A DNA stretch of 64,000 bases from Chloroflexota bacterium (GCA_016210565.1 JACQUA010000286.1:1-64000); one strand, 5' to 3'. Positions 1 through 9,337 are shown, counted from the stretch's first letter. The notes: generated by a model not told the origin, from the letters alone. Made by a program: numbers and translations.

Positions 1-1647
1 GTCCCCGTTGGGATTGAAGGCAGGATTGCCGGTCTGTGTCCCGAAGCAGTGCTGGAATGCGCCGAAGTCCTCGAGGTCCACATCGCGGTCCCCGTCGATG
101 TCTCCGGGGACAACGGAGGGGAGCGGAGACGGGGTAGGTGCAGGGGTGGAGGTCGGGGTTGGCGTGGGGGTGGGAGCCGGGGATGGCGTCGGCGTGGCGG
201 CGGGTGTGGGGCTGGCCGGAGGAGTGGGCGTGGGGGTGGGGAGGATGGGGCCGATCTTCGCAATGCTGATAAAGGAGTCCTGCCCGCCGGCGGGAAACTG
301 GCTGTAGCCAGTGAAGGCGCCATAGGTGGAGCCGACGATGTAGGCGATCCCGGACCCCAGGGCGACGCCGAAAGCGGTATCGTAGTTGTTCGTCCCGAAC
401 TGAAGGGTCCAGATGTCATTGCCCTCGGAATCATAGATGCGGGCGAAAGCATCGGGACTACCCGGCGGGCCCAGGGCCGACTGGCCGGGCAGCGCGCCGA
501 AAGTGTAGCCGGCGGCGATGGCATTCCCGGCGGCGTCGGAGGCGAGGCCGTAGAGATAATCGGTGACTGCCGTCCCGAACTGGCGGGTCCATACTTCGTT
601 GCCCGAGTCGTCTATCTTGCGGACGAAGGCGTCGGTTCCGCCGGGTGCGGACCGTCCGGGGAAGACACCCGTGGTGTGCCCGCCCACGTAGCCCCTGGCC
701 GCGGCGTAGACGTAGTCGTTGCCGGAGGTGCCGAAGGGACGGAACCAGAGCTCGTTGCCGCTGCTGCGGTCAAGCTTCTGGACGAAACCGTCGGCAGGGC
801 CGGGACTTCCTTCCTGGTAGCCGGCCACTACAGGGTTTCCGGCAGGGTCCAGAACGATAGCCGTCGCGGCAGTGGGGCCGCCATTGTTGGATTCCCGCTT
901 CCAGACCAGGATGCCGCCGAAATCATATTTGAGGTTTATGTTCAGCGGGCCGCTGGGGTGAGAAGCAGTAGTTGCCACATACGCTCCGGGGGGCGGCAGT
1001 AGCGGGGGCGTCTCTGATGGCGTGGAAGGATTCAACGGCGCTGGTTGGTCCACCGCCAGGGAGTAGGGGATATCGTCCCCGGTCGTGCCGAACTGCTCGA
1101 TCCACTGGCGGACGCCAGTGCTATCGTACCTGGTAAGGAATGCGTCATACTGGCCTCCTAAAGATCCCTGGCCCGAAAGGGTGCCAGTGGTGTAGCCAGC
1201 CACAAAGACATCCGTCCCGTTGGTGGCGACGGCGCGGGCCACGGTCTCGCTGCCGGCCACCCCGGCCCCGAACTGGCGGTTCCAGAGTTCCTGGCCGGTC
1301 TGGTCGTATTTGCGGACGAAGGCCTGGGTCTCGGTCCCGGTCTCAGTGAACCCCACCACGTAGGCGTTGTTCTGGTTGTCTACGGCCACGGCCAGTGCCC
1401 GGTCGCTGCCGGGGCCGCCGAACTGCCGGATCCAGGCGATGCCCACGGGGCCCGTGTCCAGTGGCCTCGCCGGCGGGTTCGAGGCTTGGGGAGTGGCCGG
1501 CGGCCGCGGTGTAGGCGTGGGTGAAGGAGCGGGGGCCGGGAGTGGCGCGGCTCCGGCGGCCAGATTCACCATGAGCAAGACCCCCAGCGCCAGCGGAAGA
1601 ACCGGCACACCCATGCCGGCGGTGGTATTCAGATGATGTGCTTTCAT
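1..1647 (-). CDS. Secreted SBBP beta-propeller repeat protein with C-terminal dockerin (partial, runs off left edge)
   Basis: This gene is absent from the ORF track because it has no stop inside the window. I read the reverse complement from ATG at 1647 and found 549 open codons to base 1 with no frameshift. Residues 1-35 form a signal peptide, followed by a Pro/Ala/Thr linker. Then come about six SBBP-like repeats, marked by recurring W-x-RQFG, D-x-x-GN and AGYT motifs, which usually fold as a beta-propeller. A TPTPTPTP linker leads to a dockerin-like calcium loop (GDIDGDRDVDLEDF), and the sequence leaves the window as the second loop begins (NPNGD). AGAGG lies 7 bases before the ATG. The product is probably an exported surface or matrix protein. 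Its ligand is unknown. The 1343-1825 minus and 49-1002 plus ORFs are shadows of it. Confidence 0.85.
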   Translation of the reverse strand, partial: MKAHHLNTTAGMGVPVLPLALGVLLMVNLAAGAAPLPAPAPSPTPTPRPPATPQASNPPARPLDTGPVGIAWIRQFGGPGSDRALAVAVDNQNNAYVVGFTETGTETQAFVRKYDQTGQELWNRQFGAGVAGSETVARAVATNGTDVFVAGYTTGTLSGQGSLGGQYDAFLTRYDSTGVRQWIEQFGTTGDDIPYSLAVDQPAPLNPSTPSETPPLLPPPGAYVATTASHPSGPLNINLKYDFGGILVWKRESNNGGPTAATAIVLDPAGNPVVAGYQEGSPGPADGFVQKLDRSSGNELWFRPFGTSGNDYVYAAARGYVGGHTTGVFPGRSAPGGTDAFVRKIDDSGNEVWTRQFGTAVTDYLYGLASDAAGNAIAAGYTFGALPGQSALGPPGSPDAFARIYDSEGNDIWTLQFGTNNYDTAFGVALGSGIAYIVGSTYGAFTGYSQFPAGGQDSFISIAKIGPILPTPTPTPPASPTPAATPTPSPAPTPTPTPTSTPAPTPSPLPSVVPGDIDGDRDVDLEDFGAFQHCFGTQTGNPAFNPNGD

Positions 1648-1712
1648 GTAGTCGCCTCTTCATACCCGGCTCCCCTCGAGTCCGGGGTCCTGGGTCTAGA
1701 GTACCGGCAAAT

Positions 1713-2049
1713 CCCCCTTTCGAAAACTGATCGTGTCCCACATCTCGGGCTGGACACAGAGGACCGGTACCGCAGGCCTCCGTGCCTGCGACAGTTGGAC
1801 CTTGTACGGCGCCTTCTTGTGCCAATGACCGTTTCCGGAACGAATTGGATGCTTGCGATTCGTCACTAATGGATTAAGTTTGTCTTGTCCAAGATCCAGC
1901 GCTCACAGGCGGGGACGCCTGTGGTACCGGTCATTCGCAACCTCGCTTGGAGCAATCAAACTATTGGCTGCGCCTATGTTTCACATCTCAAGAGACGCTC
2001 TGTGTTCAGCCCTGGAGATGTGGGTAAGGATCAGTTTCGAAAAGCGGGA
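1713..2049. repeat. Imperfect inverted repeat (about 50-bp arms) between two dockerin genes
   Basis: The left arm (1713-1761) and right arm (1998-2049) are near reverse complements sharing the cores CTCTGTG, CAGCCC, GAGATGTGGG and GATCAGTTT. The roughly 235 bases between them hold two copies of the ACAGGC/GCCTGT palindrome family. The element fills the 411-base gap between genes, and I see no coding potential in it. It could be a MITE-like remnant; I see no clear target-site duplication. Confidence 0.6.
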
Positions 2050-2058
2050 GAGGAGCTT

Positions 2059-5000
2059 CTACGCGCCTGCGGTCCTCCCGAAGCTAATACCGATCAGCGC
2101 CAGATCGTAAACATCGACAATGCCGTCATGATTGACGTCGGCGTCGGGGTTGAAGCCCGGTTCGCCGGCGCGCTTATTAAAGGAGGCCGCCAGGAGGTCC
2201 AGGTCCGCGTTGTTGACAGCGCCGTCATGGTTCACATCCCCTGGCTGGAACCCCGGGCCCGGAGATGGCTGCGGGGTGGGCGTTGGCGTGGCCGCGGGTG
2301 TCGTGCCTTTGATAGCCAGGCTATGGTAGTCGCCAGCGCCCACGGCCACGGCGCCGGTGAGGCCGCTGGGCTGGACTGGCACATTGCTATTGGTTGGCGT
2401 GCCGTTGCCCAACTCACCCTCAGTGTTAGCGCCCCAGGCCCAGACGGTGCCGTCGCCCTTGAGCGCCAGGCTATGGAAGGAGCCCCCGGCCACGGCCACG
2501 GCGCCGGTGAGGCCAGTGGCCTGGACGGGGACATTGCTACGGGTGAAGGTCCCGTTGCCCAACTGACCGTAATAGCTATCACCCCAGGCCCAGACGGTGC
2601 CGTCGTCCTTGACCGCCAGGCTATGGTGGTCGCCCCCGGCCGCGGCCACGGCGCCGGTGAGTCCGCTGACCTGGACGGGGCTACTGGTGCTGGTGGTAGT
2701 GCCGTCGCCCAACTGGCCGGAGGCGTTGTATCCCCAGGCCCAGACGGCGCCGTCGCCCTTGGCCGCCAGGCTATGGTAGACGCCCCCAGCCACTGCCACG
2801 GCGCCGGTGAGGCCGCTGACCTGGACGGGGACATTGCTATCAGTAGTGGTCCCGTTGCCCAATTGACCGTAGTTGTTATGGCCCCAGGCCCAGACGGTGC
2901 CGTCGCCCTTGACCGCCAGGCTATGGTAGTCGCCCGCGGCCACGGCTACGGCTCCGGTGAGGCCGCTGACATTGACCGGAACAGAGCTGTAGGTCGATGT
3001 TCCGTTGCCCAACTGGCCGTAGGAGTTGTTGCCCCAGGCCCAGAGGGTGCCGTCGTCCTTGACTGCCAGGCTATGGTAAGCTCCCGCCGCCACGGCTATG
3101 GCGCCGGTGAGGCCGCTGACCCGGACGGGGATATTGCTGCGGGTGAATGTCCCGTTGCCCAACTCGCCGGCGTCGTTGTCGCCCCAGGCCCAGACGGCGC
3201 CATCGGCCTTGAGCGCCAGGCTATGGGAGTCGCCCCCGGCCACGGCCACGGCGCCGGTGAGGCCGCTGACCTGGACCGGCACATTGCTATTAGTCGTGGT
3301 CCCGTTGCCCAACTGGCCGGTAGGGTTGAATCCCCAGGCCCAGACGTCTCCTGCCGGGCGCGCCGGCGAAGGGGTTGGGCCGGGTGATGGCGACGGGGAT
3401 GGCGAGGGAGAGGGGCTGGGCGACGGGGATGGAGAGGGGGTAGGCGTCGGCGAAGGCGCCGGAGTAGGTGAAGGGCTAGGCGAGGAGGATGGGGACGGCG
3501 ATGCCGTTGGGGTTGGCAGGGGCGCGGTGCTCTTTATGGCCAGGCTGTGGTGCCTTCCCGCAGCTACGGCCACGGCGCCGGTTATGCCGCTGACCTGGAC
3601 CGGGACATTGCTGCTGGCGGTTGTCGTGTTGCCCAACTGGCCGTAGAGGTTGTAGCCCCAGGCCCAGACGGTGCCGTCACCCTTGAGCGCCAGGCTGTGT
3701 GCGGCTCCGGCGGCCAGAGCTGTGGCTCCGGCGAGGCCGCTGACCTGGACCGGGACGTTGCTGCCGGTGTTCGTCCCGTTGCCCAACTGGCCGAGGAGGT
3801 TGTAGCCCCACGCCCGGACGGTGCCGTCGCTCTTGAGGGCCAGGCTCAGGGATCCCCCGGCAGCCACGGCGATGGCGCCGGTGAGGGCGCTCACCTGGAC
3901 GGGGATATTGCTGCGAGTGAATGTCCCGTTGCCCAACTCGCCGGCGTCGTTGTCGCCCCAGGCCCAGACGGTTCCGTCATCCTTGACCGCCAGGCTATGG
4001 TCCAGGCCCGCGGCCACGGCTACGGCTCCGGTGAGGCCGCGGACCTGGACCGCGTTAGTGGTGCTGGCGGCAGTGCCGTCGCCCAACTGGCCGGAGGCGT
4101 TGTAGCCCCAGGCCCAGACGGAGCCGTCGCCCTTGAGCGCCAGGCTATGTTTGTCGCCCCCGGCCACGGCTACGGCGCCCGTGAGGCCGCTGACCTGGAC
4201 CGGGATATTGCTGCTGGCGAATGTCCCATTGCCCAACTGGCCGGAGGCGTTGAAGCCCCAGGCCCAGACGGTGTTGTCATCCTTGAGCGCCAGGCCATGG
4301 AAGCCTCCGGCAGCGACGGCTATGACGCCGGTGAGGCCGCCGACCTCGACCGGGACATTGCTGTTGGCCGTCGTCCCGTTGCCCAATTGCCCGGCGTCGT
4401 TGAGGCCCCAGGCCCAGACGGCGCCGTTGCTTCTGACCGCCAGGCTATGGGAGTTGCCCCCGGCCACGGCTATGGCGTCCGTGAGGGTACTGACCTGGAC
4501 CGGGATATTGCGATTGGTAGTCGTCCCGTCGCCCAACTGGCCGGTGGGGTTGTAGCCCCAGGCCCAGGCGTCTCCTGCCGGGCGCGCCGGCAAAGGAGTT
4601 GGGCTGGGTGACGGTGATGGCGTGGGTGGAGGAAACGGAGTCGGAGAAGGGCTGGGAGTGGGTGCTGGTGATGGCGAAATAGTGGGAGTAGGGCTTGGCG
4701 GGGCGCCGCCAAGGTCTTGGAAATAAAGATTGCCGGCCCAGGACGGGGAGCGGGAGGTGATGTCGGCATAGACCAGCTTCGGGCTGTTCAGCAATGCCGT
4801 CCCGGTTTTTCTGGGGAAGCGCGGGGCGACGATTTCATGTCCGGCGCCAAAGCCGGTCACGGGGCTGGCAACCCCCCAGAGTCCCCCCAGCGGCTTTTCC
4901 CTGATGTACAGCTCGCCGTATTTGTCCGTTGCCGTTTCCCTCAGGTTGTAGACCAGCTTGAGGTTCCCCGTTGCGTCTCCGTGCATGTCGGCGTTCCACA

Positions 5001-6006
5001 TCTTGAAGCCGGCCGGTGCGGCGAAAACTGCTTCTCTGAGGCCCCAGTCCTGGCGATGATAGATGGTCTGGCCGTCGTCGCCCTGGTAGGCCGCGTGCAG
5101 GCGGCCCATGCCGTCGTAAGCGAGCACGGTGGGCTGCATGAAGTCGGTGGAAACCTGGTCCACGGTCGTGGCGGGCCCCCACACGCCCGATACGCGGTCG
5201 ACGTGGTAGACCGTGTTTCTGTTGGGGTGGGTGCTCCCGTTGGCGGCCGTGTTGTGGGAGAAGACGGTTATCCTGTCCGACGGTCCCAGGATGGCGTTTT
5301 CGTGATAGGTGGTTCCGGCGTCGACAGCATTTTCGTGGACATGGCTGGCCATGACTTTGGCCGACCAGGTCCCCGATGGCCCGGCGCCCCTGACGAACTC
5401 CCACACAGTCCCGCCGTAGGCGTGCCAGCCGTAGTGGGCTGCGATGAGATGGACCTGGTTGGCGCTATCGGCCAAGGCCTTGATGGTCCTGATGCCGTTG
5501 TTGGTTGCTCCGAAGTCGGAGTCATGCCCGTTGCCAGCGTAGCCGGTGTTGGACTGAAGCGTCTGGACCGTCCATGGACCAGAGAGGTTCGAGACATTGC
5601 TGGCCACGCTGAGCTCATAGTTCCATTCCGATCCTCCAGAGGTGGGAGGGACGTCAAAATAGTAGAAAACGAAGACGGCGCCGTTGTGGTCCACCGTAAG
5701 CGTTGGCCCCAGTACCGCGTTGGGCGCGGTGAGAATCGTCTGGACCGTCCAGGTTGCGCCGGAATCCGCCGAAAAAGCATATTTCAAGTCAGCGCCGTTG
5801 CCAAACGCCAGGTGAAACTTGCCGGTGGCGTCTTCGACGAAGTCGTGTCCGCCCCAGTTGGAGATGGGCGAGATGAGGACGGGACCGGCAGCGGCGGCAG
5901 GCTTGCCGCCGAAAGTGATGGCCGGCCAAAGAGCCTGTAATACGATGACCGCGACGAGAAAGAGGGTGAGTGAAGACCGGAATGCCTTGTCGAAACTGCT
6001 CTTCAT
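2059..6006 (-). CDS. Secreted double RCC1 beta-propeller protein with sialidase-like N-terminal domain and dockerin
   Basis: 1315 residues. An N-terminal signal/anchor segment (about 8-40) precedes a roughly 390-residue region with BNR/sialidase-like features (FSADSGATWTVQT). A Pro/Ser/Thr linker follows, then exactly seven RCC1-type repeats of about 50 residues (VWAWG..GQLGNGT..PVQVSGLTGA), a second PSPSPS linker, seven more RCC1 repeats, and a two-loop type I dockerin-like domain (DVNHDGAVNNAD and DVNHDGIVDVYD). RCC1 proteins fold as seven-bladed propellers, so this is probably two complete propellers. The DNA shows a matching 150-bp periodicity. Its neighbour also ends in a dockerin. The product is likely exported and cell-associated. 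No catalytic residues are identified and no cohesin partner lies in the window. Confidence 0.88.
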   Translation of the reverse strand: MKSSFDKAFRSSLTLFLVAVIVLQALWPAITFGGKPAAAAGPVLISPISNWGGHDFVEDATGKFHLAFGNGADLKYAFSADSGATWTVQTILTAPNAVLGPTLTVDHNGAVFVFYYFDVPPTSGGSEWNYELSVASNVSNLSGPWTVQTLQSNTGYAGNGHDSDFGATNNGIRTIKALADSANQVHLIAAHYGWHAYGGTVWEFVRGAGPSGTWSAKVMASHVHENAVDAGTTYHENAILGPSDRITVFSHNTAANGSTHPNRNTVYHVDRVSGVWGPATTVDQVSTDFMQPTVLAYDGMGRLHAAYQGDDGQTIYHRQDWGLREAVFAAPAGFKMWNADMHGDATGNLKLVYNLRETATDKYGELYIREKPLGGLWGVASPVTGFGAGHEIVAPRFPRKTGTALLNSPKLVYADITSRSPSWAGNLYFQDLGGAPPSPTPTISPSPAPTPSPSPTPFPPPTPSPSPSPTPLPARPAGDAWAWGYNPTGQLGDGTTTNRNIPVQVSTLTDAIAVAGGNSHSLAVRSNGAVWAWGLNDAGQLGNGTTANSNVPVEVGGLTGVIAVAAGGFHGLALKDDNTVWAWGFNASGQLGNGTFASSNIPVQVSGLTGAVAVAGGDKHSLALKGDGSVWAWGYNASGQLGDGTAASTTNAVQVRGLTGAVAVAAGLDHSLAVKDDGTVWAWGDNDAGELGNGTFTRSNIPVQVSALTGAIAVAAGGSLSLALKSDGTVRAWGYNLLGQLGNGTNTGSNVPVQVSGLAGATALAAGAAHSLALKGDGTVWAWGYNLYGQLGNTTTASSNVPVQVSGITGAVAVAAGRHHSLAIKSTAPLPTPTASPSPSSSPSPSPTPAPSPTPTPSPSPSPSPSPSPSPSPSPGPTPSPARPAGDVWAWGFNPTGQLGNGTTTNSNVPVQVSGLTGAVAVAGGDSHSLALKADGAVWAWGDNDAGELGNGTFTRSNIPVRVSGLTGAIAVAAGAYHSLAVKDDGTLWAWGNNSYGQLGNGTSTYSSVPVNVSGLTGAVAVAAGDYHSLAVKGDGTVWAWGHNNYGQLGNGTTTDSNVPVQVSGLTGAVAVAGGVYHSLAAKGDGAVWAWGYNASGQLGDGTTTSTSSPVQVSGLTGAVAAAGGDHHSLAVKDDGTVWAWGDSYYGQLGNGTFTRSNVPVQATGLTGAVAVAGGSFHSLALKGDGTVWAWGANTEGELGNGTPTNSNVPVQPSGLTGAVAVGAGDYHSLAIKGTTPAATPTPTPQPSPGPGFQPGDVNHDGAVNNADLDLLAASFNKRAGEPGFNPDADVNHDGIVDVYDLALIGISFGRTAGA

Positions 6007-6110
6007 TGTTTCATCTCCAGCGAATGCAGGACAGGTGGAAAAAAACCCGTCTTATATTACCCCTTTTTCCGGCTTTGTCAATACGCAGGTGCAAAAAAGG
6101 TTCAAAAACG

Positions 6111-6281
6111 GTATACTCAAAGAGGAAATGACGAAGCCCGAATGACGAATGACCAATCTAAAGAGGAAATGACGAAGTCCGAATGGAGTTGGCGTCAGCG
6201 TCCGCCACACGGATTTCTTTGTGCCCCTTGTGCTGTGTCTTTGTGTGAGACCATGCACCACGATTTGGTGCGCTTGTATTA
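6111..6281. repeat. Word-like intergenic repeat (AAAGAGGAAATGACGAAG / GAATGACGAAT)
   Basis: Two copies of AAAGAGGAAATGACGAAG with GAATGACGAATGAC text separate the RCC1 gene from the molybdopterin oxidoreductase. The same words recur near 11870, 36300, 42790, 47365 and 50795. No gene is seen here. Confidence 0.6.
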
Positions 6282-6290
6282 GTGTATGAG

Positions 6291-8654
6291 ATGACGGAAC
6301 ATTTCACGGTCTGTCCCTTTGCCGGCTGTCACCAGGACTGCGTGCTCAAAGTCGCGGTCCAGGACGGACGGGCGGTCAAAGTCGAATCGGTGGAGATGCC
6401 CGGCGAGCCGGGCGAAAGGCGCGCCTGTCTACGCGGCCTGGCTTCGCTGCGCTGGTTGTACCATCCGGACCGGCTGAAATACCCGTTGAAAAGGACAGGG
6501 GAGAGGGGAGAAGGGAAATGGGAAAGGGTTTCCTGGGATGAGGCGCTGGACGGGATTGCGTCGAAGTTGCTCGAGATAAGAGAACGATATGGGTCAAGGG
6601 CGGTGAAGGTCATGCCCGGCGGCAGCAGCTCGGTGGGGACGGTCATGGGGCGGCTGGCGGGGTTGCGTTTCGCCAGCGCCTGGGGAGCCGGCGGCGCCTT
6701 CGAGGGGAGGGGCTACACCTCGGACGGCGGCATACCGGCCGCCCTGTTGCTCGTCCTCGGCGACTCTTACCAGAGCCACGACTGCCGGGACTACCTGAAT
6801 TCGAAGATGGTGATTCTCTGGGGAGGCAACCCCGCCGAGACCTGCATCCCGGAGATGAGATATTACCTGGACGCCAGGGAAAACGGCGCCCGGATTGTAA
6901 ACGTCAGCCCTGTCTACCATGCCAGCGCGGCGAAAGCCGACTGGTGGATTCCGGTAAAGACGGCCACGGACGCCGCCCTGGCCCTGGGGATGCTGAACGT
7001 CATCGTCCAGCGGGGGCTTTACGACCGCAGTTATCTATTGCGGCACACTGTGGGGCCGTTTCTGGTACGGTCGGACACCGGGCGTTTCCTCCGGGAGAAG
7101 GACATCAGCGCTGGGGGCTCGGACAGGCCGCTGGTCTGGGAGGTTGAATCCCCCTTAATCCCCCTTTTTCAAAGGGGGAGAGCCGGAGCGGATGTAATCC
7201 CGCCTGTTGAAAAGGGGAGAGCCAGACCCCATGATGAGCCGGGTGTCGGTCCCGCCCTGTCGGGTAGCTTCAATGTCCAGGGCATCGAATGCCGGACGGC
7301 GTTCGACCTTCTGAAGGAAAGGGCGGCGGAGTACCCGCTCGACAAAGCGTCTGAAATCTGCGGACTGCCCGCGGCCACCATTGAGCGCCTTGCGGTGGAA
7401 TATGCTACCAACAAGCCGGCGGCTATCAGGCTGTTTCATGGGATGGCCCGCACTCTCAACAGCAACCTGGCCCTGAGGGCAATCATTACCCTGGGGGCCG
7501 TTACCGGAAACATCGGGGTGAGCGGGGGCGGGGTCTCCCAGCCGGACTGGTCCGGCTATCCGATAGAGCTGAATAGCCGGGGTGTCTCCTCGCCGAAGGG
7601 TGCGCCCGGAGTCAGCACGTTGCCGGGGACAAAGAACTCGCTCCGGGGATGGCGGGCCATAGCTGATGGAAAACCGTACCCGGTAAAGGCGCTGCTCATC
7701 GCCTACCAGAACCCTTTCCAGAACTACGGGAACGTGAGCCGCTACCGGGAGATATTATCGCGAATGGACCTGGTCGTGGTCTCGGATGTGTTCATGACCA
7801 TGACGGCCCGGTTCGCCGATTACGTCTTGCCGGAGGCCAGCACGTTCGAAAGGGCGGACATCGCCATCAGTAAAAACCACCTGGTCCGGATGGAGAAGGC
7901 CGTCGGCCCCGCTGGTGAGGCCAGGACACCCCTGGACATCTGGGGAGGCCTGGCCACGAGGGTAGGGCTTGGCCGGTTCTTCGAGTCCACTGAGGCGGAG
8001 TTGTTCAGGGTATTCCTGGATTCCGGACATCCGTCAGTGGCCGGGATCACCCTGGACAGGCTGGAGCGGGAGAAGGTCGTCCGGGCGAATGTGCCCCTGG
8101 CTGCCTACGTGCCGTTTGCGGATAAGGACTTCCCGACGGCGACGGGGAAGATCGAGTTCTATGTGGAGTCGCAACTGGAGTTTGGCGAGGAATTGCCGTT
8201 CTACCGCGAGCCGCTGGAAAGCGCCCCTCCGGGGTCGGGAAGCGGTTCCCTGCTACGCCTCTTGACTATCAAGACAAAGAACCTGGTGCAATCCCAACTG
8301 GCCAACGTCGACTGGATGCAGGGGCCTGATCCGGCCCCGTACCTCGTCATCAGCCCGGCCGATGCCGGCGCTCGCGGGATCGGGAGTGGAGAGATGGTGA
8401 GGGTCTTCAACGACCGGGGGGACCTGCGAATCAAGGCCAGGGTGAGTTCCACAGTGCCGGCCGGGACGGTCAACGTGTATCACGGTCCCTGGCCGGAGCA
8501 TTTCGTCAAAGGGCACTATAATCAGTTGCTACATGCCATCGACGACCCGAATGCGATCAACCCCGCCCTGGAAACAGACCAGATCGTGAAGGACACGAAA
8601 GCCGCCGCGCATATGGTCCATTACGATGTGCTGGTCAGGGTGGAGCGGGGGTAG
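6291..8654 (+). CDS. Molybdopterin oxidoreductase, DMSO reductase superfamily, catalytic subunit
   Basis: About 787 residues of the Mo/W-bis-MGD oxidoreductase family. The N-terminus carries a [4Fe-4S] cysteine set (CPFAGCHQDC plus ACLRG about 27 residues on), with a slightly wide C-x4-C first spacing. It continues into molybdopterin-binding segments (WERVSWDEALD, ILWGGNPAE) and a C-terminal MGD-binding domain (LVISPADAGARGIGSGE). There is no Tat signal, so a cytoplasmic location is likely. The ferredoxin-like subunit gene lies 164 bases downstream; no membrane anchor gene follows. Around residues 280-310 the protein contains SPLIPLFQRGR, the translation of an intergenic repeat inserted in frame. 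The substrate cannot be told from sequence. Start: ATG at 6291 is preferred; the in-frame GTG at 6282 is possible, and neither has a clear Shine-Dalgarno. Confidence 0.85.
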   Translation: MTEHFTVCPFAGCHQDCVLKVAVQDGRAVKVESVEMPGEPGERRACLRGLASLRWLYHPDRLKYPLKRTGERGEGKWERVSWDEALDGIASKLLEIRERYGSRAVKVMPGGSSSVGTVMGRLAGLRFASAWGAGGAFEGRGYTSDGGIPAALLLVLGDSYQSHDCRDYLNSKMVILWGGNPAETCIPEMRYYLDARENGARIVNVSPVYHASAAKADWWIPVKTATDAALALGMLNVIVQRGLYDRSYLLRHTVGPFLVRSDTGRFLREKDISAGGSDRPLVWEVESPLIPLFQRGRAGADVIPPVEKGRARPHDEPGVGPALSGSFNVQGIECRTAFDLLKERAAEYPLDKASEICGLPAATIERLAVEYATNKPAAIRLFHGMARTLNSNLALRAIITLGAVTGNIGVSGGGVSQPDWSGYPIELNSRGVSSPKGAPGVSTLPGTKNSLRGWRAIADGKPYPVKALLIAYQNPFQNYGNVSRYREILSRMDLVVVSDVFMTMTARFADYVLPEASTFERADIAISKNHLVRMEKAVGPAGEARTPLDIWGGLATRVGLGRFFESTEAELFRVFLDSGHPSVAGITLDRLEREKVVRANVPLAAYVPFADKDFPTATGKIEFYVESQLEFGEELPFYREPLESAPPGSGSGSLLRLLTIKTKNLVQSQLANVDWMQGPDPAPYLVISPADAGARGIGSGEMVRVFNDRGDLRIKARVSSTVPAGTVNVYHGPWPEHFVKGHYNQLLHAIDDPNAINPALETDQIVKDTKAAAHMVHYDVLVRVERG
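7143..7215. repeat. CCCCCTTTTTCAAAGGGGG-family palindromic repeat inside a CDS
   Basis: CCCCCTTAATCCCCCTTTTT followed by CAAAGGGGGAGAG, then a degenerate second half (TGTTGAAAAGGGGAGAG), lies in frame inside the molybdopterin oxidoreductase gene. Related copies occur at 23945, 24115, 40594 and 63335. It adds roughly 25-30 residues. Confidence 0.75.
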
Positions 8655-8818
8655 AAGGTTTGTAAGGTTTGTAAGGTTCATAAGGTTTATAAAGTTGTAA
8701 CGTTAGAAGGTTTGAACGTAGGAGGACTGGGAGCACGAGGGGGACGAAGGGGAGACTCAATAACCCAATAACCCAAAAACTCAATAACCGAAAAACCCCA
8801 GGGAACTCGACAAGCTGA

Positions 8819-9337
8819 ATGAACTCGAAATACGCTTTTATCTTTGACCTTCGCCGGTGCATCGGGTGCGAGACCTGCACCATCGCCTGCAAGGTGGAAA
8901 ACAACCTGGAGCCGGGAGAGAACTGGATAAGAGTCCACACGCTGGGGGATATCGGGAAGCAGACCTACCCGGAGGTGCGGATGTCTTTCCGTCCGGTGAC
9001 CTGCATGCACTGCCGGAATGCCCCGTGCCTGACCGCCTGCCCGGACGGGGCCATCGTCAGGCGGGAGGATGGCATTGTGTTCATTGACGGGAGCAAATGC
9101 AGCGGCTGCGAGCTATGTTTACCGGCCTGCCCGTACAACGTCATTCATTTCGACGCGCGGAAAAGGCTGGCATCCAAGTGCGACTTTTGCCGGGGGAGGA
9201 TTGACCGCGGCCTGGAGCCTTTCTGCGCCAGGGAATGCCCGGTGGGAGCGATCCGGTTCGCAGAGGGGGGTAACGGGGAGGGCTATGCGCTGCTGCCCGA
9301 AGCCGGCGCCGGCCCGGTGCACCGGTACGTCGAGTAG
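8819..9337 (+). CDS. Four-cluster ferredoxin-like electron-transfer subunit (DmsB/PhsB type)
   Basis: 172 residues with the arrangement of the electron-transfer subunits of molybdopterin oxidoreductases. Cysteine groups include CIGCETCTIAC, CMHCRNAPCLTAC, CSGCELCLPAC and CDFC...CARECP, enough for four [4Fe-4S] clusters. It has no signal peptide. It lies 164 bases after the catalytic subunit on the same strand and most likely passes electrons to or from it. The start ATG at 8819 puts the first cysteine motif near residue 14, as usual. No membrane subunit follows, so the complex may be soluble or recruit an anchor encoded elsewhere. Confidence 0.9.
   Translation: MNSKYAFIFDLRRCIGCETCTIACKVENNLEPGENWIRVHTLGDIGKQTYPEVRMSFRPVTCMHCRNAPCLTACPDGAIVRREDGIVFIDGSKCSGCELCLPACPYNVIHFDARKRLASKCDFCRGRIDRGLEPFCARECPVGAIRFAEGGNGEGYALLPEAGAGPVHRYVE

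Noticed and set aside
49-1002. 317-residue plus-strand ORF and the 1343-1825 minus ORF
   Set aside because: Both are shadows. The real gene is the open minus-strand frame of 1-1647, with signal peptide, SBBP repeats and dockerin.
2300-4560. Regular 150-bp repeats considered as a CRISPR array or tandem DNA repeat
   Set aside because: The period is one RCC1 repeat of 50 codons, with drift typical of coding repeats, and there are no unique spacers.
1885-4611. Long plus-strand ORFs (1885-3387, 3547-4611)
   Set aside because: They mirror the RCC1 coding repeats on the other strand. Their composition is repetitive and non-protein-like.
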